Source of the DNA: Paramacrobiotus richtersi
Lineage: Eukaryota > Tardigrada > Eutardigrada > Parachela > Macrobiotidae
Assembly (NCBI GenBank): GCA_034698045.1
Contig: JAQGAU010000151.1
Coordinates: 1-37,830 of the forward strand
Reading direction: 5' to 3'
Length of the DNA stretch: 37,830 nucleotides
The notes below the pieces were generated by a model. That model had not been told where the DNA came from and did not search any database. It was given only the letters and a program-made list of their open reading frames with translations. The translations under genes and the position numbers were made by a program. Positions within the stretch are counted from its first letter, which is position 1. Each line of letters opens with the position of its first letter. Of the stretch, positions 10,318 to 22,249 are shown piece after piece.

Positions 10318-11708
10318 CTGAAAGACATCTTCTGTCTGATTCTCGAGAAAAGGCGCAGAAATCTCTGCGAGTAAATTAACAAGACCAGCAGCCCATAAAT
10401 TATCACCAAAATTATGCTGTTTGTAGCGGAACTAAAAATAAACACGCAGCGATACATTATTCAGAAGCTAGTTAGTGCAGACTGCAGAATAACATAAAAC
10501 ATGTCGGATGCCGCATCTCCAGGAGCCAATAATGAACAATCTTTATTGGCGACTGGCACTGCACAACGCAGCGACATGTACATATATGCCGCTGAGAAGT
10601 CTGTCATTTTGCAATTTTCAGTGATCCTTCGTCTTGCATTTATGGGAACACTGCAGATTATTGAAATAAGCAATTTTTTTATGAGAAAGACGTAAACGAC
10701 CACATGTGGAAACGATGCGCAGACAGCTATGCTGGCCCGTTTTTGTTCCCGTGTTTGATATTTTACGATTTTCTCGTTCTGTTGCTTCCTAAACATGTTG
10801 TTTTTCGAGTAACTGGCAGATACATGCCGTACAATCCACTTGCGTCTCTAAGAAAAGGTGATCGGGCTGCGAGTGAGAACTACCGTTAATTAACACGTTA
10901 ATGAGTTCGATTCGACGTCAAGTGTAATTGAAACGTGCCCGAATTCCGTTGCCGGTATCATATCAATAACCTAATTAGGGATCAGCTTCCCCATTAATTT
11001 TGTAATCGATATACATTCATGCGGACTGGAGTGAGTATCTTTACTGGCAAATAATTCCGATTGGTTTGAACTAGCATCATACAATCCGCAGCAGATTAAG
11101 GCACTGTGAGCGTAGCGATTGAAAACGGGTTTTATATTAGATACAGTTGCTTGAAGGATCGACTGTTATGGCCATATAGGCCAAAACCATTCCCATAGTT
11201 GTTTGCACCCGGCCGCGTTTTCCCGTTCCCATAATCAGACTGGACTTCTCTATTTTAATCGTTATTCATCAAGCATCGCTAACAGATTTTGTGGCACAGC
11301 GCGTTGTTAACATGTGATCCAGTATTTTGTTTTAAACTGGATTCCTGCTCTTCGGTAGAACCGTAACTATCGTTGACAGCACCATGCAGCATGAGTAACT
11401 TGTTTTCTTGCTCGTTTGCTTCCATAATACTGCAATGCATGTTACCGGACTGCTTCTGAACGCAAGACTCATAGCGATCGGAAATATAGCTCTAGATTGT
11501 TTTATTTTAACAATTTTGACAAGTACGGTGACCTTTCATCGCAGATTCAAGAAGTAAACACATCAGGGTGCACCGCAGTCGCCTTGACACTACCCTAAGT
11601 AATGCGGCGCCTGACCATTACTTCATTTGACATTGACTGAACTAAATCGAACGCTCGCCGCTCGTGACCGTCTTTTTCCTTCTGGACTTACTGCTGTGCT
11701 TTTCCACT
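10318..11708. other. Intergenic region upstream of the receptor cyclase
   Basis: Open frames of 60-110 codons on both strands (for example 10461-10796 minus, 10501-10695 plus) show no recognisable domain or splice pattern. The promoter and 5' UTR of the receptor guanylyl cyclase should lie in the last part. I see no repeat or RNA gene. Confidence 0.4.
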
Positions 11709-14110
11709 ATGCTTTTATGCGTTGTCTGGCTTATCTGCGGCGTTGGGTGGGAAAGTATTCAAGCTAACAAACCGTTTCTCAACGTGAGCCTTGTGGCGGT
11801 CGGCTTTATCGCTCCCATCGGCATCAGCTCCCTCCCCTACAGCGGTCCAGTCATTTCTGCGGCAATCGATGATATCAACGCGAAATACGCCGCCAGTCTA
11901 CGTTTCCAGGTGAAATTTCTCTACGATCACGAGCGCACAACATGTCCGGATCTGCGCGACATTGCTGGAGGCATGGTGTCCGAATGGCATTATCGGCAAA
12001 GAAATGAAAGTGACCTTACCATCTACATGAGTACTGGTATGGACTGTGTAAATTATCGTCAACTATTCTCAAATCGTTGACAAATAGAGTTTCTTTACAG
12101 CCTGCATGGGCGAAATTCCGTATTTCCAAAGCCAGTGGAATACACTGTGGTTCACAACGTAACAACAACTGACTTTCTATTCTTGTGTTGGGCACGGCTG
12201 TTGTCTGAGATGATTATTTCAATTTTGCAGCATGGCGGTAACCATGCAGATCCGTAATAGGATGGCGAATCCGACGTGGATTGGTTTCAACATGTACTCA
12301 ACTCTTCAGTGCGCCGACCTGTACTTGGAACTCTTTGACAAATTCAACTGGACGACAGTCGTGATCATCGTAGACATGAGTCCGACTGCTCCACCCATCT
12401 ACGCGGAGCAAGCCGCCAATGCGATTGCCATCCTGACGGAGCACCGACATATCACACTGATTATTCGACGCATCACAACAACCCGCGGTGTTCCATTCTC
12501 AGCGTTTGGGTCAATTCTGGAGGATATTCGTCGGATCGCCAGAGGTCTGTCAGGTCCTCATTAGGGCTTGTTGAACTGGATGACTACATCTGTTTCTTTG
12601 CAGTAGTTTTATTTTTCGGCCATGCCACATTTCTACGGACATTTTTGGTATGAAATGGAGACCCCGTAGACGGCTGATTATTAAATTTTCATGTCGAGCT
12701 ACAGTATTTTGAAGCTCGCAGGCATTTAGACCGATAGATGTGCAGGACATTAGTGATCGGGACACTTTTGATTAATAATTTTTAACGACGGTATAATCCT
12801 TACATTCTGATGAAACTTTTCGCGTGTCAACAGATTACTGCAGCATCAATGAATATGACCAGCGGGGATTACGTAAGCTAGCACATGTCTACATACTGTT
12901 ATTATGTATCTGTTGATGGGAATAAATTGCGCCATTTCAGGTATATTTTGCACTGGAGACCATGAAGATGTACACCATTTTAGGCTAGCTTCACTGGCAG
13001 TATGGCGATGAAAACGATCAGGTACGCACCGCATAGTACATACGCCAGCTATTCGGTTCATACTCCTCTGATACCAGATACATCAAATACTCAAGCTTGA
13101 TGCAGGTTGCGCTACAAGCATTCCAGTCGCTTCTCGTCGTACAATACCGTGATTTAGACCCTCCACCCAACACCAAACTGGGACCGGAACTTGTTCGACG
13201 ATCCAGACAGGATTACAACCTCACGTACAATCTGGCCGAACAAGTACAGATTGTAACTTTAGCGAGTAGAATTAAGTGTTGGGGCGGCTATGGCACCCGC
13301 CCTACAGCCATACCCGCACTAACTCCCGGGCGCATGGCCAGTTTACTTCGCGCCCGGAATCCCGAGCGCACAGCCGTTTTGTTAAACAGAACAGATATGA
13401 AACGAACTTCTCCTAATGCTCTATGGTTTGATTGTAGTTCTTTCCCGGTTTAATCACTTCGTACCTGGCAATACTCGCTGTTGGTGAGGTAACGCATCAA
13501 GATTAATCTACTTTTATACAAAACGTTACCGTTGGTAACATGGGGCAACTGCTTTAATAGCATCGCTTACATCGCAATGACTGTCGGTTCTCTCGGTAAC
13601 ATGCAGAAAGAACCGTTAGAACCACACCTAAGCGTGGTGGGCGTACGAATGCTTAATCGACCGGTCCCAGTAAGACAGTGTGTCTGATACAAACTGTTCA
13701 ACAGGTCCTAAACGAATCTATGGCTGCGGGTACTATGCCTGATTACCAAGATGGCACAGCACTAGCGCGGCTTTTTCTCAGTCGAACGTTTACTCACGAG
13801 TACGGCACAATGTACGTGGATCGTGGAGGAGAAAGGCGAACTGATTTTGTTGTGACGTACTTAGATTCTTTCGGTTCTCGTACAGTAAGGTTAAACGGGG
13901 CATCGCTGTTTGCCTGTTGTTTCTTCTGCTAATTTAAATCAAGTTCAAATTTTGTTCTGCTTTCTTGACAGCCATTTTTGACCAAATTTGGTAGTGATAC
14001 CTCACTAGTCCAAGTGTCGCAGTTAACTGGATGGGGAAATTCCACGAAACGTTTCCCACCGCCCAACGTACCTCTTTGCGGATATCTCAGTGATCGATGT
14101 GTACAACAAG
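11709..14110 (+). pseudogene. Receptor guanylyl cyclase, extracellular ligand-binding half (interrupted)
   Basis: These are the 5' exons of one gene continuing to 17081. The first ATG at 11709 opens a signal peptide (MLLCVVWLICGVGW). Exons 11709-12036, 12101-12158, 12231-12544, 12604-12647, 12834-12872, 12941-13021, 13106 to about 13252, about 13678-13884 and 13972-14110 mostly join in compatible phases. They encode an ANF-receptor-type periplasmic-binding fold: SLVAVGFIAPIG, AAIDDINAKY, FNWTTVVIIVD, TFLRTFL, SGDYVYFALE, WQYGDENDQ, YNLTYNLAEQ, VLNESM. Two defects are visible. TAG at 12986-12988 is in frame inside exon 6, between YTILG and LHWQYGDEN. The segment expected between EQV and VLNES (FYDAV-like in relatives) is not found intact at 13253-13677. 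It is either a pseudogene or a locus with sequence errors. Confidence 0.8.
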
Positions 14111-14166
14111 GTAAGCAAGAATGGTATAACTAAGCTTCTCACGTAAAATGTGTTTTTGCCATTCAG

Positions 14167-17081
14167 ACGATATGAGATTTACAACAGGCATTATTGCTGG
14201 AACTCTCCTGTGCATTTTGATAGGAACTATCATATTCGGCAGTCTTTACATGAGGTATGAATGAGGTACTTTAGTAATACGTAAAAACCAGGTAGAATGC
14301 AGTATTACGCATGAATATGCGGAATTATAAATTCCGCGGATATATAAACTCGGCCCTATCATTTAAATCTATTGAGGTGTTTGCATGCACTTCTGCACAG
14401 TATACAGGGATTGTTCATACGCAACTCCGCGCGTTTTTCGGTCCCCTTAATTTCCGAACAGAACCTTACGATTAAAGCACAACGAACGGAAGTTGTTCGA
14501 CCCATGGTGGCAAATTGGCACCCAGGATCTACAAGCGCAGTCCTTCTGGCGATCGTCTGTTCAAGCGAAGAACGAAGAAGCTTCGCATGCAGTAAGAAAC
14601 CTATACAGCATTAGCAACCTTATAACTCTTCCGCCAATCACAACAATCTGCAGGAAGATACCGTCAAACTGGCATTTTATCAAAAAACGCCCGTGATTTG
14701 CTTGGTAGTTGCCCGTGGAAGAACGATAACGTTTGCCGACTTAACTGCAGATCGCGGACTCCTGTTATTTTTAAAAATGGTACTCGTATCATTACTGTTT
14801 CGTGCTGACATTAGAAGAAGCGCGTGGTAAAGATACTTACCGTTTACAGTACCGGAAAATGGAGCATGATAGCGTGTGCCGGTTTTATGGACTGAGCATT
14901 GACACAGGCAGTGAAAGTGTCTGTAGGATTTCTGCTGTCTTTGAGCACCCATCACGCGGTACCCTGCCTCAGCTGTGGAAACACCAGATTAGCAAGGAAT
15001 TCACCTTCACAAGCTCACTAATTGTGGACTACATCAATGTATTCATCCTGCCAAACAATCTGTTCAGTGTAGTTTGAATGCGATTACCCGTTGCAGGGAC
15101 TCGAGTTCATTCATAATTCGCCGTTTAAACACCACGGACGATTAAGTATATTCAACTGCTGGGTTGATAAGCACTGCACGCTGAAAGTTATGCACTTGGG
15201 AGTCGATAGAATTGGCAGTAAAATCCCTGCGTGTGACCAGAATATGGAGAGCGGCTCATGCGGCATTGCTATATGGGAACCATTGTTCTGGTTAGCACCA
15301 GAAACTGCAGGAAATAGCGATCCATATAGTGTTAAATCTGCGCAAGCTGTCGATATTTTCTCCACTGGGTTTATTCTGTTCGACATTCTGACGCGAGGTG
15401 GACTGCACAAGAACATGGAGTTCGTATTGGGCAAGTGTTTCGTTGGTATCCAGGCTTCACATATACGATAATAATAGTAAAAATATAGATTTACATTAAA
15501 AATATATATATTTAGAAGTATATTCACATATACAATAATATTAATAAAAATATAGATTCACATTAAAAAAGTATATATTTAGAAGTATACTCACATATAC
15601 GATAATAATAAAAAAAATATAGATTCACATTAAAAATATATATATTTAGAAGTAGATTCATATATACGGTAATAATAATACATTTTTGTTTTCTGGGCTT
15701 ATGTCGATTAGAACACAATGATAATGATTTCTCGTTGATTATCCGTTCAGTTAACGGAGGTGTGACAATTACTGACCGTAATCCACTGAAGGATGCAATG
15801 GACTTGACGGACATACAGGAATTCGCCACCATTCTTCTCCTTTGCATAAGTGACGATCCATCGGCCAGACCGACGATTGGACAGCTTCGTGTGAAACTGA
15901 TGGAAATCTCTTCGATGTTTGGGTCGGAGAGAAACCAGCAAAAGCTTGTCGACAAAATCTTAAGCAGAATTTGCGCTTACTCCGAGCAACTGGAAAGGGA
16001 TGTGACAGTGCGAACTGAAGCTCTCCAAGAAGAGATGAAGAGATGCGATACCATAATTCGGCAATTTTTACCAAAGTAAACAACAACAGTGACAAACAAC
16101 GACATGAACACAACAGTGATTCATGCTTATACTGTTGTCCTTATAGAGAAATCGTGAAACCTCTCCGTGCCGGCTTGTTTGTAGCACCGGAGTTTTTCGA
16201 CAGTGTGACCGTCATGTTTACTGATCTGCCAGGATTTATCGATTTTACGGAGAATCACCATCTGGAGCAGACACTCCAGTTAGTAGCAAAAGTAGAGGAT
16301 CTCTTTGACGCGCTATCGACGGCTTGCGATGTTTATAAAGTGGAAGCGATTGGAGATTCGTTCGTCGTAAGTGTCGCTGCGCTAATATCGATTATTTAGA
16401 ATACCTGTTGTTTTCCACTCGACCTTTACGTTAGGAATTGTGTAATCCTAGTTATTCTTAATTAGGCCGCAAGTGGTTTGCCAACCCGCATTGGGACAGA
16501 TCATGTGGAGAGAATCGCGGTTTTTGCGTTACGATTGATGGAAGCGGAATCTACATCTGATTTACACGAAGGCCTACGTTTCAAAATTGGTTTTCATTCT
16601 GGTAAGCGCAATCATTGCCCTTCTAAAAAGATATCCATCAATGAACCTTGGCAAACTAATTCAATTCAGGACCATGCGCAGCAGGAGTAATGGGAGCTAA
16701 AAGACCTCGCTACTGCCTGTAAGTAAAAGGACATAATTACCCTGTAAACAATAGTTGGTGTATTCCTAACACCGTGTCAGTAGAAGATCTCTTGTTCGCT
16801 TTTACAGTACCATATGGTGCTCTGAATAAACTTTGTACTCGGAGTCTGACGCGCTACTGTACATTTTTGTTTGCAGATTTGGGAATACAATCAATCTGGC
16901 TGCTCGAATGTGCAGCCATGGAGCTCCCAGCCGGATTCACCTTAGCGCGGACGCACAATATCTTCTACAAGAATTCGATGCACATAACTTTTCTCTTGAA
17001 GAAAGAGGTTTAATTGCCATTAAAGGCAAAGGCGATATGGTTACTTACTGGCTTAACAGGAGGAGTGGCATGGAGTCCTAG
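14167..17081 (+). CDS. Receptor guanylyl cyclase, transmembrane, kinase-homology and cyclase half
   Basis: Same gene as 11709-14110. Exon 14167-14254 encodes one membrane helix (TTGIIAGTLLCILIGTIIFG). Exons 14462-14591, 14654-14779, about 14802-15038, 15097-15445 and the start of 15712-16075 form the kinase-homology domain (RFYGLS, HGRLSIFNC, FWLAPET). The DFG position reads HLG, so no kinase activity is expected. The rest of 15712-16075 is the dimerising coiled coil. Exons 16147-16366, 16466-16601, 16670-16718 and 16877-17081 form a class III cyclase. The metal aspartates (MFTDLPGF, IGDSF), guanine-selecting Glu and Cys (YKVEAIGD, PRYCLFGN) and the Asn/Arg pair (NLAARM) are all present. It would make cGMP from GTP. 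Exons 12 and 13 do not join in frame (14772-14814), a possible second lesion. Confidence 0.85.
15460..15680. repeat. 67-bp AT-rich tandem repeat in a cyclase intron
   Basis: Three copies of a roughly 67-bp unit; ATAGATT(C/T)ACATTAAAAA recurs near 15485, 15552 and 15620, each followed by a TATATTTAGAAGTA segment and CATATAC. The array fills most of the intron 15446-15711 between the end of the kinase-homology core and the coiled-coil exon. It is very low in G and C. Confidence 0.88.
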
Positions 17082-17671
17082 ATGAAGAGTTTAATAGCAG
17101 AAAGGTATTGTTGTCTCGAGCGATGTGATCTTGCTTCTTTTCGTATTTGGTGCGATGCGGCGGTTAAATTGTTGAAAGAGATGAGTAAAAAACTTGTTGT
17201 TAGGACTGGAGAGAGCCGCTCGACCTGTTTGTTGTTTCAACGTTTGAGTATGGAGCTTCAGCGTGGTAATGTCCAGCTGGCTGTGGCGACAGTCCCATCT
17301 CGCATAAACTGGGACAAATTTTTTATTTTAATTTTGATGTTCTTATGTTCAGCGATACCGTAGTGTTTTCGATTGATACTTATACAGTTCTACTACAGTA
17401 CTACGCTGCAGGTGAATACAGCATTAGTATATTGTTAATTGACCGGTGTTTAAGACTTTAAGGGTAATGCGGCGGCGGTTTCAGGAACGTGACCGTGATA
17501 GAACTATGACATAAAGGACAAATCTGGCGTAAAATGGCGCATTAACTTGGATGTGTTGCATCAAAATCCGTACTCCAACGAAAGGTTAACATACATAATA
17601 ATAATCAAGCATGTCGATTAATCACTAATTCAACCGACTTAAAATCCATCTCAGGATCTTTAACAACGTGA
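17082..17671. other. Intergenic gap between convergent cyclase and Kelch gene C
   Basis: Holds the 3' ends of both genes. An open frame at 17082-17363 (93 codons) follows the cyclase stop directly and has no recognisable domain, so I take it as 3' UTR. A 25-bp phrase at 17457-17481 (core AAGGGTAATGCGGCGGCGGT) recurs nearly unchanged at 29511-29534, downstream of a Kelch relic. Confidence 0.4.
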
Positions 17672-20600
17672 TTACCTCGTAGATGAAGCGAGCGTCGCAC
17701 AAGATGTGACGGGCCCACACAATTCCATATTCGCATTCTCCCAACAATCCCGCTCTTGATCATAGCGCTCCACACCGCCTTCTCGTGCGCGACTAAGAGG
17801 GCGCGACGTTCGCCCTCCGCACACGTATAACTGTCCACTGGCCACGAATGTGCAATGGCCATAGCGTGGCAACAGCAGACTGCCAATCGTCTCCCAGCCT
17901 CCCTTTGGCCTAGCTAGTTCGAGTCTCTCGCACGAACTCAGCACACCTGTTCCTTCCTGGCACGCTCCACCCATTACGTAGAGGTAGCCTTCGTGAACCT
18001 TGGCGGCGAAGCAACGGCGCGGCTCCTGCATATCCGGCAGCTTGGTCCATTTGTTCTTGTCGGCATCGTACACTTCCACGGTCGATACTGTATCTTGGCT
18101 GTCCTTAATGCTGACGCCTCCGCAGTAATAGAATTTTCCATTGCATGCTTCGAACGCAGCCTGTTCTCTGCAAAAGGCCCGGCATTACGTAGAAATTTAA
18201 CATGGACAGTACTACGCTCAATTGTGTGTGGATGATACCAGGGTATAGTGTGAACAATTTGATTGACACACAAGCCTGTCTGTTACTTGTGAACAAAATG
18301 GTAGTTGTCTGAGGCGACTCACTCTGTGCGCTAGCGCATTTTTACGAAGTTAACCAATTTTATGTTCTCTTGGTCAAAATCAGCATAGCAGCACTATAGC
18401 AGCTCGACTACCGAACACTTTGTTTTTGCACAAAAGTTCTGAAATCCTCTAGTAACAGCCAGCACTTATATCTCGCGAACGGCGAACTTATTCTGTTGTA
18501 AGATGGGATAGTAGTAAAACTAGTGCTGCACTGCGCACGTACCTTCATTTCGACAAAAATTGTTCCACACAGTTTACCTGAAGAATTTTGGCCGACTGAC
18601 ATTATAGGTACAGGTGAAGTATTTCATGTTGAACGTGAACGACCGATTCTTGGAACCCTTTGTTCTGAAGTCCCATGCGTAGATGTCGCCGTTCAATTCC
18701 GCCAGGGGAAACTTTTCCCCGCTCTGGATTTGTTGCTCAAACAGTAAACGGACCTTTTTCGTTGTCATCGAATACGACCACGTTTTCAGATTCTCGCCAC
18801 TGGACGCGCGGAACAGCAGACAATCGCCGACAGCGGGTCCGATTTCCTTGTAATCGGACCACTGCAGGACATCCTTTGGTAGGTTCACCGTCCATGATAA
18901 CTTGGTCTCGAACACATAATGTCCCAAGTCAGCTTGGTTCCTGTCAGCATAAAACAGGAAGATGCTCTCCTTTGAGGAGCGCTCACGGAAACGGCGCTCG
19001 ACGGTGCACTTGGATCCGGACGAAAACAGCGTGTCTTTGATATCGGCCAGCGCTTCGCGTAGTGGTCCGTCGGTACTGCCGATTAATTCCATAAGCTCGT
19101 TGGTAAGCAAGTCCCAGCGAATTTCCGCCAACATCCCGTCCAGCTTCTTTTTGGTTGTACGAATCGCCGCCTTATGTGAACACCATGATGCAACTGCCTA
19201 CAATGAGAGACTTCGGTAATCAAGAATACATTATGACTGGACTCCGAGCAGCCCGTTGACACTGGGCTCTTGCTTGCCCGTTGACACTGGGCTCTTGCTT
19301 GCCCGTTGATCTAGAAAAGTCGTTTTTGCGAGAGGCTAAAGCAAAGCACAAGGCTTCGTTGCATACTTTATAAACATCCATTTCATGCGGCACTTCCAAA
19401 TAATCCTTGCGGAGCAGTTGCATCATCCGATCGAACGATAAGGGCAACAATTCACCTTGTCGTGATTTGTCGTAGAACGCGCTCTGGATGTGGCCTATAC
19501 GCGACAAAAAGGTCTGCTCCGGCTCTTTCTCTTCCTCCTCTTCGTCTTGATTCACTGGAGTTTCCTCTGGGCTACCCGGGCTTCCGCCAAATGAACCATC
19601 CAGTCTATCCTCTGAGATCTCGCGAGCGATTTCTCGGATATGGCCAACCCGCCCAGTCTCCAGATTTTGCACAGGGCGCAAAGGCGGCAGTCCTACAAAA
19701 ATAAGAAGAGTGCCGTTATTGCGCCAGTTGAATCGGCATGCCGCAAGTCCTTTTCGAAGTCACATTATGTATATAATCTCGATTTCAACCCTGGCCACGC
19801 AAACAGTCATACTCCATTCCTTTGCAGGTAAATGGGCAGCACTCTTTAAAAACTGATATTTCACTCAAGTACAAGTATGTATTACAAACACCATTAATTC
19901 TGCGAACTAACTAACTTCAGAAAAATGTGCAGGAGGCGCAATCGGAGCCAACAAGTCAACAACAAACCGTAATCGATGCATGTACAATGCCATAACTGTA
20001 CTTGTATAGGTGTTTTTCATATATCGATATTTACTGACTGTGAATCAGAAACAAAAGTTATTAAGTACAAGGAGAAGGACATCTGAAACACTCACGCCAA
20101 AGAGTATAGCGCAACGCCTTCACCCGGCTCTCACGAAAAAGCATTCGAAAGGCAAAACGTAATCAAGGTGAAACAGTTTAACCAGCGTGATGTAACTTAT
20201 CAAATTGATTCATTTAACAGCCTAAATAAAGCGGTACGTAAATATGCGCTATCAGTAAACTGACAGCTGCTACAAAATACACACGAATGACAAAAACCAA
20301 ACAAAGTGCTGTCAGGCTAACTGTAGCAGTGGCAGCTGGTAAAGATTCATAGCGCAGCTGGTAAAGATTCAAAGCAAGAAACTCTAGCTCTCCGCGCAAT
20401 GCAGGATTATCCTCGAAGTTCGAAGATTTGAGATTACATATGCTTCCACATTGACCAAATTACGTTTGCTGTTAGAGTCGCATATAATTAACCTTTACCA
20501 ATCTGATTTGCGTCGACTTTGAGAAAAGTGGCTGCTACATGCAGTCGTTCGAGTGTTAGTCCATTCGCTGTGGATTTGCAATCCAACGGCATCCCGGGAT

Positions 20601-20892
20601 TCAGTACTGTCAGCAGGACAACATACGTCGCCCAGGGATCAACATGCTGTGGAATTAAGATCTTACACGAATCTCCCTCCAAACTGCGGTCGCATTGAAA
20701 GTAAGCTGGATCTTTCAGAAGATCCTGCACGGCACCACGTGTACTGAACAGGACATGGTCGCCGACAATGATTTTCAATAAGCGGTTCCGTTTAATCTCG
20801 GGCGGTTCAACCTTGGCCACAAAAATCACATCGTTCTCGGCTTTTTCCTCGTGTTCCAAGTCGACCAGTTTCCGTTTGCCAGGGATGGCCAT
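17672..20892 (-). CDS. Kelch gene C: BTB-BACK-Kelch protein
   Basis: Exons 20892-20499, 19692-19367, 19197-18578 and 18167-17672 join in phases 1, 0 and 2 to 611 residues without interruption. Residues about 20-131 form the divergent BTB domain (IVGDHVLFSTRGAVQDLL, DPAYF, NGLTLERL), preceded by AKVEPPE. A Gly-Leu-started linker ends in an acidic run (DEEEEEKEPE). BACK follows at about 178-275 (GELLPLSF, LLRKDYLEVP, AVASWCSH, EIRWDLL). Exon 3 carries blades of a propeller without double glycines. Exon 4 has three classical Kelch repeats (FYYCGG, LYVMGG, LYVCGG with WTKLPDMQ). Length and order fit KLHL-type CUL3 adaptors. Its exon 3 has exactly the same length (620 bp) as that of gene D, its nearest paralogue, and the two share an upstream block. 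Confidence 0.9.
19252..19302. repeat. 25-bp direct repeat in intron 2 of gene C
   Basis: GCCCGTTGACACTGGGCTCT followed by TGCTT occurs twice back to back, with the start of a third copy. It is a small local tandem duplication lying within the intron 19366-19198. Confidence 0.85.
20331..20375. repeat. Short direct repeat in intron 1 of gene C
   Basis: The phrase GCAGCTGGTAAAGATTCA occurs twice about 22 bp apart, inside the first intron (20498-19693). No function can be inferred. Confidence 0.75.
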
Positions 20893-22249
20893 TTATGATC
20901 ATACGAATCGCTCCACTTGTCAAAATAAGATCAGTACTTACTATCGAAAAGCTTGAAATCGGAGCCAAATCCGAGTGTTTGCCCGGTACGCAAGAGATTC
21001 ACAGGGGTTAATGAAACTTGCAGTATGCCTTAAGTACTCTTTAACTTGATAACACGTACCCCGCTGGAGACTACGCAAAATACGAACGAACATCAAGAGC
21101 GAGTTTTATGGTCAGAAATACACTATGAATTTTTCTGCCTGGCAACTGAGCAGTACGTGGCTTCGATTTCTTACACGGAATGTGGCTTACTCCGGATTAA
21201 GGGTCAAAATTTGTAGGATTGTAATACTTTCCCTCTGGGTGCTGAGTGTCCGCTTTCTTTTTCACGTACTTACAACAAACAATAACGAATCACAACAAAC
21301 AAAAGACTGTTTCGCGAAATACGTAATGTGTGTATGTATAGCTGACAAACATTTACACGCTGCATGTAAAGGAGCAAATCTTAATGCAAACGAGCACACA
21401 TTCTTGGCATTGTCCCAGTGTATTCACAGTGGCATTGTACTTGGATGACCGACTATACGTACTGTACCACTATGTATGCAAAAATGCATAATAAAACCAC
21501 AACTGATGTCACGATTATGGGGCTGAACACGAGTGAAGCGTCGAGTTCGAACTATTCATTGCCAGGATATATTATCATAATTATGGGGCCACAGACAGCG
21601 CAGATGTCCCGCGATAATCTTATGCGGAAAAAGCATTTAGCAGAAGAGTGGTGTGTAAAATGCTCTACGCAGACATTCCTGTCGTGCACTGAAACACACA
21701 AAGTGCATCCCAAGCAGATTAGGATAAAATAATACACTTTCCAGCGACCTTATCTTATCGCAAATGTGCTATTAGTGCATCACTGCATGCTGTTGAAGCA
21801 GAATGTCACTCACTTTGCAGTTTCGATGCCATTTTAATGTGTTCAGTAACCAGCGCACGATGTACTCCAAAGATGTTAGTAATGGCTATTAATTTGTCTT
21901 GTATTCTAATAATAATATTATCAAAGCGTATATGTAAATATTATGGAAATGTAAGCCAGTGCAACAGCAACGAGAAACTATAATCTCAAAAATCATCCAC
22001 CTTCGGAAAACTATTAAGAAATAAGAACGACTGGTTAGAACAACTTGAAAATGATGCCCTATACAGTAGCATGATATGCGCGGTGTGCTGATATATACCT
22101 CATATACCTGACTTTGAACTAGCGCACTGTTTTCTCTGTCAGTTGTTTTGCTAGCGAACAGATTAGAGTCCCGGAAACGGAAACAACTACCAGCTCGAAA
22201 TGACATCAGCTGCAGCACTTCGTTAGTTCTCGCCGCGCCACAGAGGCGG
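20893..22249. other. Upstream flank of gene C, otherwise empty
   Basis: Apart from the block shared with gene D, I find only short open frames (107 and 104 codons at 21125-21448 and 21418-21732) with no domain. Nothing else is recognisable. Confidence 0.4.
21132..21235 (-). promoter_or_regulatory. Putative promoter block of gene C, conserved with gene D
   Basis: Starting about 240 bp upstream of gene C's ATG, a stretch beginning TTTCTGCCTGGCAACTGA continues with CAGT, CGTGGCTTCGAT and, further on, a TCCGGATTAAGGGTCAAAA phrase. The same order of phrases lies about 200 bp upstream of gene D. Conservation outside coding exons after duplication suggests control sequence or an untranslated exon. 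I cannot name a bound factor. Confidence 0.4.

Noticed and set aside
16877-16960. FGN instead of FGD in the cyclase domain as a loss of catalysis
   Set aside because: The metal-binding aspartates of class III cyclases lie in the FxDxxGF and IGD motifs, both present here. Asn at this FG position also occurs in active soluble guanylyl cyclase subunits.
17082-17363. 93-codon frame directly after the cyclase stop
   Set aside because: No domain; it lies immediately downstream of TAG and is best read as 3' UTR. The cyclase ends at its usual place.
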